Below, piece after piece: positions 10,367 through 18,672 of a DNA stretch of 64,000 nt; within the stretch, counting starts at the first letter, position 1; every line of letters starts with the position of its first letter. The position numbers and the translations under genes are program-made. Under the pieces are notes generated by a model. It had not been told where the DNA came from. It saw only the letters and a program-made list of their open reading frames with translations, and did not search any database. The DNA is from Granulosicoccus sp965214025 (GTDB lineage: Bacteria; Pseudomonadota; Gammaproteobacteria; Granulosicoccales; Granulosicoccaceae). Location: assembly GCA_965214025.1 (NCBI GenBank), contig CBDCAW010000057.1, positions 1-64,000 on the forward strand, in the 5' to 3' direction.

Positions 10367-11472
10367 ATTCGCATCCAAACGATTACGCTGAACCGATCGT
10401 TGCTTGCAGATGTTCCACGTGGAACATCCCTGGCACGGTAAATCACGAAGAGCCAATCGCTACCTGCCGATGTTCCACGTGGAACATTCCGCATCCAATC
10501 GATCACGCTGAACCGATCGTTGCTTGCGGTTGTTCCACGTGGAACACCCTTAGCACGGTAGATTACGGAGAACCAATCGCTACCTGCCGATGTTCCACGT
10601 GGAACATTCGGCAGCTTGACCTCAAGCGTCACAGGGCTAGCCGGAATTGTTCCACGTGGAACATAGCCGCCGGTCAAATGAATGAGTTGTGTCGTCGAAT
10701 GCAGATGTTCCACGTGGAACATCTCGCACACGGTTGATCGCGCAGAACCGATCGCTACCAACGGACGTTCCACGTGGAGCATTTCACACACAGGATGTGG
10801 AGACACGGCGCCGTCGAACAATGTTCCACGTGGAACATCTCGAACTCTCGTTCGTGGGAGCCTGGTATCAGTCTGCAGATTTTCCGCTTCGAGCGTCAGA
10901 TCGGTACAAAATACTAATCGGATTACCGCTGGAAGAATGTTCCACGTGGAACATCGCCAGCTCGATCGCAAGAGTCATAGGGCTAGTCCGAATTGTTCCA
11001 CGTGGAACATAGCCGCCTGTTAATCAAATGAGTTGCACTGCCGGATGCTGATGTTCCACGTGGAACATCTTGCTCACGGTTGATCGCGCAGAACCAAATT
11101 GTTACCAACTGATGTTCCATGTGGAACATTCCTGGCACGCAAAATCACACAGAGCCAATCGCTACCTGCCGATGTTCCACGTGGAACATTCCGCACACCC
11201 GGTGTGGAGACGCGGCGTCATCGAACAATGTTCCACGTGGAACATCTCGAACTCTCGTTCGTACATGCCCGGCTGGAACGATGTTCCACGTGGAACATCC
11301 CGCCCACGGTAAGTCACACAGAGCCAACCGCTACCTGCTGATGTTCCACGTGGAACATCTTGCATACGGTTGGTCGCGCAGACCGATCGCCACCAACGGA
11401 TGTTCCACGTGGAACATTCCGCACATAGGAGGCGGAAACACGGTGACGTCGAACAATGTTCCAGGTGGAACA

Positions 11473-11589
11473 TTTTAACATCGGGTCACGGGGACCGGAC
11501 GACACCCCAACTGTCGTGCTATATCCCGGCGATGTTCAAGGAAGAACACATGCGAAGGCCGGCGTCGAGATCACTCTGTCATCGGTCAA
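11473..11589. repeat. Long spacer element in the parS array, copy 2
   Basis: Same element as 8174-8288, with the inner decayed site TGTTCAAGGAAGAACA at 11533. Confidence 0.75.
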
Positions 11590-11954
11590 TGTTCCACGTG
11601 GAACATAGCCGCCAGTTAATGAGCGAGTTTCATCATTGAATACTGATGTTCCACGTGGAACGTTTTGCGTACGGCTGATCACGTTGAACCGGTCACTGCC
11701 TAAGGATGTTCCACGTGGAACATTGCCGCCGGTCGATTAAATAAGTTGCATCGCTGGATGCTGATGTACCACGTGAAACACTTCGCTCATGTTTGATCAC
11801 GCAGAACCGATCGCTACCAACGGATGTTCCACGTGGAACATAGGTAGCTCGACTGCGAGAGTTATCCGATTACCCGAAATTGTTCCACGTGGAACATAGC
11901 AATGGCTCGCTCAAGTAAGCCAGCCCATTGTCTGCCGGTACTCCATGTAGAACA

Positions 11955-12072
11955 CTCCGAACACTGGGTTGCGGGAGCCCGACGACACCCCAATCGTTGT
12001 GCTATATCCCAGCTATGTTCAAGGAGAGACACATTCGGAGGCCGGCTTCGAGATCACCCTGTCGTCTTTCAA
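11955..12072. repeat. Long spacer element in the parS array, copy 3
   Basis: Same element as 8174-8288, with the inner decayed site TGTTCAAGGAGAGACA at 12016. Confidence 0.75.
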
Positions 12073-12434
12073 TGTTCCACGTGGAACATAGCTGCCGATC
12101 AGTCGAGCAAGTTGCATTGTCGAATGTTGATGTTCCACGTGGAACATTCCGCATACCGGAGGCGGAAATACTGCGCCGTCGAACAACGTTCCACGTGGAA
12201 CATTTCGAACTCTCGTTCGTAAAAGCCCGGCATCACTCTGGTGATGTTCGGCTTCGAGCTTTAGATCGGTGTGGAAGATAGTATTGGACTATCGCTGGAC
12301 GAATGTTCCACGTGGAACATTCCTCAACTCGACCGCGAGAGTCATTTCACTACCGGTAATTGTTTCACGTGGAACATAGCGTTGGCTCGATCACCTAAGC
12401 CAGCCCGTTGTCTGCCGAGGCATCGCGTAGAACA

Positions 12435-12552
12435 GTTTGAACACCGGGTCGCGGAAAACCGCTGACACACCAACTGTTGCGCTACATCCCAGCAAAGTTT
12501 AAGGAAAAACACATTCAAAGGTCGGCTTCGAGATCACCCTGCCGCCCGCCAA
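12435..12552. repeat. Long spacer element in the parS array, copy 4
   Basis: Most diverged copy of the element at 8174-8288; the inner site is reduced to AGTTTAAGGAAAAACA near 12497. Confidence 0.7.
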
Positions 12553-12851
12553 TGTTCCACGTGGAACATCTGTAGCGCTCTATCATGGTCACGCTGATGC
12601 TGCCCGCCTACGTTCCACGTGGACCCCTTTACTCGATTAACGGCTTCGCATTTCGTTCTTCAATGTTCCACGTGGAACATCCCCTTTGCTCGATTGACCG
12701 CCTCACACTTCGCTCATCAATGTTCCACGTGGAACATCCGAAATATAGAACCGTAAACTTCAGCACCGTCACAACAAGGGTTCTTACGTGATTTTCGCGA
12801 TACTCAACCGACAGAGCCGAACTACCCACTGACGATGTTCCACGTGGAACA

Positions 12852-13481
12852 CTTCATTCGATACGGCACATCGGCGCTGCCCAGTATGGACACGAAATAG
12901 AGGAATCAAAATTACCATGCTTGTATTATTAGCGGCTTCCGAAGTACTGGTTAGCCTTGGCATTGGGAAGTACCCTTCACTTGAAACTGATGTGCTGCAC
13001 GCGCTGCCAGTGCACGGGTGGTCAGTGCAGATCGATGATAAAAGGTACTCGAATAGGGCCGCGTGTTCATCATCCGTGCAACCGTCTGGGCATCGTCTCC
13101 ATTGAACCGCGCTTCAAGCAAACGTGGTGACTACGCCAGCTGGCTGCCGAGCCGATCGGCTGCCGCGCGACGTGCGTAGCGGCGCTACGCCCACGTGTGG
13201 CGACAGGAACACTTGTGTTGCATCACGATGGCGATGACCCTGCAGCCGCACAGCAAACAGTTCGCGAAGTCGGCGATACCAAGCAGCTCGACGATGCCTT
13301 CGATGATGCGTTTCAAGATTCGCGGCAGATCATCAAATCACCGGGTTCTGGACAACTGAGTGATCTGATGTTGAATGATCCGGAAACCAGTCTGCAGCCG
13401 GATTGGATGGCGGCACTCGCACGTCTGATCGTTGTCGGTGGCGGGCGTTCTCGGGCATCGGTGGTCAGTCCTGCAGGTGCC
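12852..13481. other. Non-coding interval between the parS array and recF
   Basis: No recognisable gene. A plus-strand frame at 13197-13487 could encode 96 residues but resembles nothing I know and runs into the recF 3' end. A perfect 7-bp inverted repeat with a 3-base loop (GCGTAGC-GGC-GCTACGC) lies at 13174-13190. Right of 12851 there are no further parS copies until one inside recF. Confidence 0.5.
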
Positions 13482-14564
13482 TTATGAAACAACCCCACCA
13501 GTGACCCGCCCATGCTCGATGTGAAACTCGCTGGCGGCTCGATCTCGCAAACCTGACGTAGAGGTCGCCGTGACGAATATCTGGAGGTCCAGATCGCTGA
13601 GCAGACTCAAGACTCGTTCAAGGCTGTCGCGGTCGAGCTCGGCTTGCAGGTCATCGCACAGCACGATCGCCTTTTGCCCCGTAGCGCGTTTGAGCACCTG
13701 CAGCTGCGCCAGCTCCATGGCGTACACCAAGGACTTTTGTTGGCCACGCGACAACACCGCTCGCGCCATGTGCCCGTCGGATTGGAGGCTGAGATCGCCT
13801 CGGTGCGGGCCGACCGTGGTGGTTTTCATCTTCCGACTGTGGTCCAGGCTGCCTGCCAAAGCTTCGGAGAATGAACGATCTTCCGCCCATCCGGAACGGT
13901 AATGAAGTTCCGTGCGAAACTTGAGCTCCAGGGTATTCGCAAGCTCGGTAAGATCCTCGACCAGCCGCGCGACATAGGCCTTGCGCCAACTGTCGATGAG
14001 TTCGGCGTTCTTCACAAGTATCGAGTCCCAGGTGGACACTTCGCTATCCGGGCGCGCCAGGCGTAGTGCCGTGTTCCGCTGCAGCAGCGCCCGCCTGAAG
14101 TCTCGCCATGCAGCGATAAACAGGGGTTCCACGTGGAACACTCCCCAGTCCATGAACTGGCGCCGGGTATGCGGGCCTTCCTGCACGAGCCCATGGCTCT
14201 CCGGTGTCAGCGCCTTGACCGGCAGATATTGCGTGACCGTCTGAAAGCTTCTGAGCGTTTCGAAGTCCAGCTTGAGATCGACCGTGCCATCAATACGGCG
14301 GATAAGGCCGGATCGATGCTCCTGACCGGAGGAGGGGTCTAGCATCTCGCAGGTCAGCAGAAACTCGTCGGCCCCGTGCGCGATGAGATCACGCGGCTTC
14401 CTCGTGCGGAACGAATGCCCGGTGGACAAGCACTGGATACTCTCCAGCAGCGAAGATTTACCGGCACCGTTGGTACCGAGGATCAGGTTGATTCCGGGGG
14501 ATGGAACGAGGCTGACCTGCTTGAGATTCCGAAAACCATCGGCGCTCAGCCTGGTCAGGATCAC
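13482..14564 (-). CDS. recF: DNA replication and repair protein RecF
   Basis: RecF is an SMC-like ATPase that helps load RecA at single-strand gaps. The 360-residue product shows the Walker A motif GTNGAGKSSLLESI near residue 30. The ABC-type signature (LSRGQQKSLVYAMELAQL) and Walker B region (AIVLCDDLQAELD) lie near residues 280-310. Its ATG overlaps the dnaN stop by four bases, implying translational coupling. The codons for the segment GVFHVEP create a near-perfect parS copy (see 14125-14140). The usual next gene, gyrB, is displaced by the parS array. Confidence 0.96.
   Translation of the reverse strand: MILTRLSADGFRNLKQVSLVPSPGINLILGTNGAGKSSLLESIQCLSTGHSFRTRKPRDLIAHGADEFLLTCEMLDPSSGQEHRSGLIRRIDGTVDLKLDFETLRSFQTVTQYLPVKALTPESHGLVQEGPHTRRQFMDWGVFHVEPLFIAAWRDFRRALLQRNTALRLARPDSEVSTWDSILVKNAELIDSWRKAYVARLVEDLTELANTLELKFRTELHYRSGWAEDRSFSEALAGSLDHSRKMKTTTVGPHRGDLSLQSDGHMARAVLSRGQQKSLVYAMELAQLQVLKRATGQKAIVLCDDLQAELDRDSLERVLSLLSDLDLQIFVTATSTSGLRDRAASEFHIEHGRVTGGVVS
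14125..14140. promoter_or_regulatory. parS-like site inside recF
   Basis: GGTTCCACGTGGAACA differs from the array consensus only at its first base. It encodes F-H-V-E in recF, a segment I believe is conserved in the family, so protein constraint may explain it. It lies 1.27 kb from the last array copy. Confidence 0.55.
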
Positions 14565-15667
14565 AACCGCATGGGCATTACGACGTATTGGGTATCCCGG
14601 GTGCCCTCAGGCGTGATCAGCGCGCTGCTATTACTGTCCTTCATGATGATTCGTACGTTCTCGGTGTTCACGGAGCCGAGGATATCGAGCAGGTACGTCA
14701 CGTTGAAGCCGATCTCGGCCGTATCCCCCGAGAAATCCACCTCGAGTTCATCAATCGCCTCTTCCTGCTCCGGGTTTTCCGTACTGACCGTAAGCAGACC
14801 GCTGGACAATCGAACCCTCACCCCCTTGTACTTGTCACTTGACAGCACGGAGGCTCGCGTCAACGACTGGCGTAGCGTATCCACATCTACCAGGATTTCC
14901 TTATCGCCGTCGATCGGAATGACACGCTTGTAGTCTGGAAATCGGCCATCGATCAGTTTTGTCGTCAACCTCACACCACCGAGCTGCAATTGAAAAAACT
15001 GGGCATTGACCAGCACTTGCACCACATCTTCCGAGGAGGACGTGCCCAGCAACTTCTGCAATTCAGTGACGCTCTTGCGCGGAATAATCGCGCGAACGGA
15101 CTCCGTAGGTTCCGCTTCAGTCGGGCATTCCGCGTATGCAAGGCGGTGGCCGTCGGTTGCCACACAGGACAGACGCTGACTGCCGATTTCGAGCAAAAGG
15201 CCGTTGAGGTAGAAGCGAACATCCTGCTGCGCCATTGAAAAAGAGGTGCTTCGAATGCACTGCTGCAACTCTCGGGCGAGCAATGATACACGCTGCGGAT
15301 CTTCCAGTGTCTTTATCTTTGGAAATTGGTCGGCCGGCAAGGTGCTCAGGGTGAACCGGCTGCGCCCTGAACTGAACTTGACCTTGTCGCCCGAAGCTTC
15401 GAACAGGATGCGTCCGCCATCGGGCAGGTTGCGCCAGATGTCCAGCAGCTTGCGCGCCGGCACCGTCACGGCACCGGGCTGTTCGATATCCAGCTGGCCC
15501 GTGGATTGCAACTCGATATCCGCATCGGTAGCCGTCAGGGTTAGCGCTCCCTCGCCAGCTTCGATCAACACGTTGCCGAGTACCGGCGATGTTTGTCGGC
15601 GTTCAACGGCCCCAACGACCTGTTGTAACGGAACAAGCAGAATTTCACGCTGTGCGCTGAATTTCAT
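14561..15667 (-). CDS. dnaN: DNA polymerase III beta subunit (sliding clamp)
   Basis: The beta clamp is a dimeric ring that tethers DNA polymerase III to DNA. The product has 368 residues (E. coli: 366). Recognisable clamp segments are MKFSAQREILLVPLQQVVGA at the start, LPDGGRILFEASGDKVKFSS, PRKSVTELQKLL and KLIDGRFPDYKRVIP. It ends in the conserved clamp tail YVVMPMRL, which forms part of the partner-binding pocket. The gene lies between dnaA and recF in the standard dnaA-dnaN-recF order, with a four-base overlap into recF. The 243 bp upstream hold a DnaA-box cluster. Confidence 0.98.
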   Translation of the reverse strand: MKFSAQREILLVPLQQVVGAVERRQTSPVLGNVLIEAGEGALTLTATDADIELQSTGQLDIEQPGAVTVPARKLLDIWRNLPDGGRILFEASGDKVKFSSGRSRFTLSTLPADQFPKIKTLEDPQRVSLLARELQQCIRSTSFSMAQQDVRFYLNGLLLEIGSQRLSCVATDGHRLAYAECPTEAEPTESVRAIIPRKSVTELQKLLGTSSSEDVVQVLVNAQFFQLQLGGVRLTTKLIDGRFPDYKRVIPIDGDKEILVDVDTLRQSLTRASVLSSDKYKGVRVRLSSGLLTVSTENPEQEEAIDELEVDFSGDTAEIGFNVTYLLDILGSVNTENVRIIMKDSNSSALITPEGTRDTQYVVMPMRL

Positions 15668-15699
15668 CCGATGCCCTAATAAAAGGAGGAAGTATGAAC

Positions 15700-15910
15700 A
15701 TATCCCTTATTGTTGTTACTACTAGGATGGAAAGGTTCTGGGGATAAGTGCTTATATTTAAGCATAATCAGGTGCTTAAGTGCGGTAAAAACCTATGGAT
15801 AAGTTGTGTATAACCTGTGGACAACCTGTGTGCAGAATGTGGATAACTTCGGGCGGCGGAAATCTGTCCAGAAGTATTCCACAGGTTACACACAGGTTAT
15901 CCACAGGTTG
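15700..15910. other. oriC: DnaA-box cluster between dnaN and dnaA (candidate oriC)
   Basis: Two perfect DnaA boxes are present: TGTGGATAA at 15838-15846 and TTATCCACA at 15897-15905. Near matches occur at 15739-15747 (TGGGGATAA), 15794-15802 (TATGGATAA), 15805-15813 (TGTGTATAA), 15816-15824 (TGTGGACAA) and 15886-15894 (TTACACACA). An AT-rich stretch at about 15745-15790 could be the unwinding element. Seven boxes in 170 bp is what an origin looks like. However, relatives such as Pseudomonas place oriC on the other side of dnaA, so the assignment is probable, not certain. Confidence 0.65.
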
Positions 15911-17311
15911 TTAGGCTGTCAAAATCCTCAGCAGTATCGCATGATCTTCTCGAACTGCCGGGTCCGACTCACGTAGCTCGGCAACCTTCCGCATGGCGTG
16001 CATGACTGTCGTATGATCGCGCCCACCGAATGCTATCCCTATCTCCGGGTAACTCTTGCTCGTCAGTTCCTTGGCCAGGGACATCGCCACCTGCCTGGGC
16101 CTGGCGACCGACCGACTCCTGTCCTTGCTCGACAGGTCGGCTAGCCGGATCTTGTAGTACTCGGCCACCGTCTTCTGGATATTTTCGACCGTAACCAGCT
16201 TGGACTGCACCGCCAGCATATCGCTCAGGGCTTCGCGGGCGAAGTCCAGCGTGATAGGAGTGCCCATGAGCTGAGAGTTGGCGATCACCCGCCGCAGTGC
16301 TCCCTCGAGTTCCCGTACGTTCGAGCGGATGCGTTTGGCAATGAAGAAACTGACTTCGGATGGTAAGGAGTGACCTGCACGCTCGGCCTTGGCGTTGAGG
16401 ATAGCCACTCGCATCTCCAACTCGGGAGGCTCCACGGCTGCGGTCAACCCCCAGCCGAAACGGCTCTTCAGGCGTTCGGCGAGCCCGTTGACCGCCTTGG
16501 GGTACTGGTCGCAGGTCATCACTATTTGATGACCACCTTCAAACAGTGCGTTGAAGTTGTGAAAAAATTCTTCCTGTGTTTGTTCCTTACCGGCGAAAAA
16601 CTGTATGTCGTCGATCAGCAGGGCATCCAGGGTACGGTAGTAGTCCTTGAACTGTGCCATGCGGCTGTGCTGCAATGCCTGCACCATGTCGGCAACATAG
16701 CGCTCGGAGTTCAGGTACAACACGCGTGCAGCGGGCCGGTTGGCCATGATCGCATTGCCTATCGCATACATCAGATGCGTCTTGCCCAGTCCTGATCCCC
16801 CATAGATCATGAACGGATTGTAGTCGTGACCGGGATTCGTACCGATCTGCATGGCGGCTGCCCGACCCAGCTGGTTTGACTTGCCTTCCACGAGGTTATC
16901 GAACGTGAAACCCGGGTTGAGGTTGTTCTCCTTGCCACGCTTCTGAAACGATACGTTGCCCGGAGTCTGGCTTGAGCGTAGTGCCGGGTTCAGCCCCGGG
17001 CGCACGGCTTCGGCCCGTGCTTCGGGTATGGGCGCGATCGTTTCCGGGATGGTGGCATCGTAGGCTTCGCCGGTTCCTATGACCAGGTCAACCTGAACCA
17101 GCTCCGGGCTGGAGATCGTCGTGACAATCTCGCGAATGCGTGCGTAGAAGTTAGCCTGCACCATGTCACGCACGAAGCGGTTGGGGGCCATGATTCGCAG
17201 GTGCGGGCCCGATTCGTGAGCCTGCAAGGGCCTTATCCAGGTGTTCAGTTGCTGATCGGAAAGCTCCGTTTCGAGTTGTGTCAGGCAGCGATCCCAGAGT
17301 GTAGAGCCCAA
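15911..17311 (-). CDS. dnaA: Chromosomal replication initiator protein DnaA
   Basis: DnaA-ATP binds DnaA boxes and opens oriC. The AAA+ domain shows NPFMIYGGSGLGKTHLMYAI (Walker A), LLIDDIQFFAGK (Walker B) and the arginine-finger region LKSRFGWGLT. The C-terminal DNA-binding domain has the signature GGRDHTTVMHAMRK. I chose the TTG at 17311 as start because AAGGAGAT lies six bases upstream. The resulting 466 residues begin GSTLWDRCLTQLE, matching the E. coli N-terminus (467 residues). A GTG at 17374 would add 21 residues but has no good ribosome-binding site. The gene is first in dnaA-dnaN-recF. Confidence 0.96.
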   Translation of the reverse strand: MGSTLWDRCLTQLETELSDQQLNTWIRPLQAHESGPHLRIMAPNRFVRDMVQANFYARIREIVTTISSPELVQVDLVIGTGEAYDATIPETIAPIPEARAEAVRPGLNPALRSSQTPGNVSFQKRGKENNLNPGFTFDNLVEGKSNQLGRAAAMQIGTNPGHDYNPFMIYGGSGLGKTHLMYAIGNAIMANRPAARVLYLNSERYVADMVQALQHSRMAQFKDYYRTLDALLIDDIQFFAGKEQTQEEFFHNFNALFEGGHQIVMTCDQYPKAVNGLAERLKSRFGWGLTAAVEPPELEMRVAILNAKAERAGHSLPSEVSFFIAKRIRSNVRELEGALRRVIANSQLMGTPITLDFAREALSDMLAVQSKLVTVENIQKTVAEYYKIRLADLSSKDRSRSVARPRQVAMSLAKELTSKSYPEIGIAFGGRDHTTVMHAMRKVAELRESDPAVREDHAILLRILTA

Positions 17312-17490
17312 ACGTCGATCTCCTTCAGAAGTGAGTACCACGGTGGAGCAGCGGTCTGATGGGCGTGCCGACACCTGCTTGCGGAGAACCAGACGAACGC
17401 CCGATGCACAGGCCGCCCGATGGCAAACACACGTGCGGTGTCAACCAGAAGCGCGGGCGGGCAGGACGCCTGGTGGGTTGGGACCCTTAG

Positions 17491-17520
17491 ACTCTACGGC
17501 ATTTATCCACAGCAGTTCAA
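17491..17520 (-). promoter_or_regulatory. Candidate dnaA promoter with an embedded DnaA box
   Basis: Reading leftward toward dnaA, TTGAAC (17515-17520) and TAGAGT (17491-17496) are 18 bp apart and resemble -35 and -10 boxes. A perfect DnaA box (TTATCCACA on the plus strand, 17503-17511) fills the spacer, the expected arrangement for DnaA autorepression. Confidence 0.5.
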
Positions 17521-18672
17521 TGGGACTGTAGCGCACTGTTCGGCAGGCTGAAGTGGTCTCGAAGGTGCCTAAGGGCATTCTTGACCGCTGATCATCGTTG
17601 CTGGATCATCTCCAGGTCACAGTCAGTCGTAAATAATCGTAAACCATTGAAAATATAGGTAAAATACCCATGCCCCATCTTTGTGAAGTCACCCTGACAG
17701 TGTACTAGGACAACACCCACCACTCTGGTACCAGCACGCTCACCGATCTCCAGGTTCTTCAGCCAAACCGGGTAGGCCACTTATCCTCACTCTGGTCTGA
17801 AGCGGAGCCACCCGGGTGTCTTCGTCGATCGAACTCACGTTGGATGGCCTCGCGCAGCAAGTTGATTGCCGAGTCGGTAACCGTTGTTACGCCTTCTAAC
17901 ACTTACTTGAGTGTCGACTGCCCGTCGTAACTCGCCAGCTATGTTTTCTTCTACCTGCGCCGACGATGCATTTACCGTGAACCTGATCTGTCAACCGCTA
18001 CTTGTGGCGGTCGATGATATGCCGAGCCAGGGCGGGATACAGACACTCCGCTGCGAAGGTGTAGATGTGGAGCCGCTGAGCGACTTCGGTGAGTGGTGGT
18101 GGTTCACACAGATCTGTTGAGTTCAACAGCGAAGGCGAGGTTCGCTTCTCGATACGCGGCTCAGACTTCAATCAGCGATTACCCGGCCGCGTGGGCTATG
18201 GCAGGTGTGCATTTACCAACGGGTGTCTGGTCGCCGTGACCCGGTGGTGTTTGCAATTTCTAGATCGCTCTGGGCTGGTGTCGACCGACGTCTCGGAGTG
18301 AAGTCCAGTCATCTCACCGTCGGCTCATCCGGCATGTGGTTGGAACTGCGTCCTGGAAAATGCTGCCAGGCGATCCAGCTCCGTACGACCACTCGTGCAT
18401 TCGGTCCGGTACATTCGAGCGGCTTCCCAGGCAACGGTGTGCCGATGCTCCACTTGATCGCAACTGCCAAGTACGCGATTCATGATGCCCATCGAGGATC
18501 AGTCAGCCGATGCTGACACACCTCTGATGACATGTACATTAGCCAGTATGATGCCGGTCGAATTGAATCATTCCCAAAGTAGAACGGCCGTGGCGAGTGA
18601 GGCAAGAACGAATGACAGATCCGCCATACTTCGTTCCTACCGATTGTTTAAGGTAGCGACACTTGTGGTGAC
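17521..18672. other. Gene-poor interval upstream of dnaA
   Basis: I see no intact gene in this 1.15 kb. On the minus strand, a frame ending in a stop at 17998-18000 and running up to about 18170 reads LCEPPPLTEVAQRLHIYTF and then AAECLYPALARHIIDRHK, which looks protein-like. I cannot assign it to a family, and it may be a decayed gene. A one-mismatch DnaA box (TTATCCTCA) lies at 17781-17789. Confidence 0.4.

Larger units (their letters stand above)
6218..12626. repeat. Start positions of variant and decayed parS copies
   Basis: Copies with 1-3 mismatches start at 6218, 6392, 7589, 7987, 8574, 8632, 8688, 8856, 8971, 9203, 9313, 9783, 9829, 9944, 10177, 10287, 10351, 10766, 11113, 11457, 11647, 11765, 12187, 12361 and 12611. 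The commonest change is T to C at the first base (7589, 8856, 9829, 12187 and others), always after the same spacer family. Others alter the CACGTG core: CAAGTG at 8971 and 9944, CACATG at 10351, CATGTG at 11113, CAGGTG at 11457. The copy at 12361 has TGTTTCACGTGGAACA. More decayed copies are at about 6685, 7226, 7929, 8156, 8232, 9087, 10061, 11533, 11939, 12016, 12419 and 12497. Confidence 0.8.
6218..12851. repeat. parS: Giant clustered array of parS-type palindromes (candidate regional centromere)
   Basis: A 6.6-kb stretch is built from the perfect palindrome TGTTCCACGTGGAACA, which matches the known chromosomal parS consensus (TGTT-N-CACGTG-N-AACA). Hand counting gives about 67 exact copies, about 25 with 1-3 mismatches and about a dozen more decayed ones. 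Typical centre-to-centre spacing is 53-60 bp, about 5.5 helical turns; some intervals are about twice this, with a decayed site in the middle. Spacers belong to a few families repeated in the same orientation, so the array grew by unit and segment duplication. Spacers vary freely while the 16-mer stays exact in most copies, which suggests selection on the palindrome. The cognate ParA and ParB genes lie at 32.8-34.7 kb. parS identity is by consensus match; function as a unit is inferred. Confidence 0.93.
6626..12851. repeat. parS: Start positions of exact 16-bp parS copies
   Basis: Exact TGTTCCACGTGGAACA copies start at 6626, 6742, 6820, 6935, 6992, 7050, 7168, 7303, 7361, 7421, 7480, 7533, 7643, 7700, 7758, 7815, 7873, 8047, 8100, 8289, 8346, 8404, 8464, 8517, 8747, 8800, 8913, 9029, 9147, 9256, 9371, 9431, 9491, 9551, 9611, 9671, 9730, 9886, 10002, 10121, 10230, 10411, 10471, 10531, 10591, 10648, 10706, 10822, 10938, 10994, 11052, 11173, 11229, 11282, 11342, 11401, 11590, 11707, 11825, 11881, 12073, 12131, 12304, 12553, 12664, 12721 and 12836. 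Counted by eye; a few may be off by one base. Confidence 0.9.

Noticed and set aside
6525..12465. Many open frames of 60-210 codons in the array on both strands
   Set aside because: Their products are just the palindrome read in three frames (MFHVEH, CSTWNI, VPRGT) repeated between spacers, on both strands equally. They have no family resemblance and no ribosome-binding logic.
6600..12850. CRISPR array: short repeats with roughly 40-bp spacers
   Set aside because: The repeat is a 16-bp perfect palindrome matching parS, spacers recur in families instead of being unique, spacing varies and no cas gene is present.
6600..12850. Plasmid-type replication iterons or an integrated plasmid origin
   Set aside because: No rep gene is nearby, the element is a palindrome and not a directional iteron, and it matches the chromosomal parS consensus.
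13197..13487. 96-codon plus-strand gene next to recF
   Set aside because: No recognisable family and overlap with the recF 3' end; left as part of a non-coding interval.
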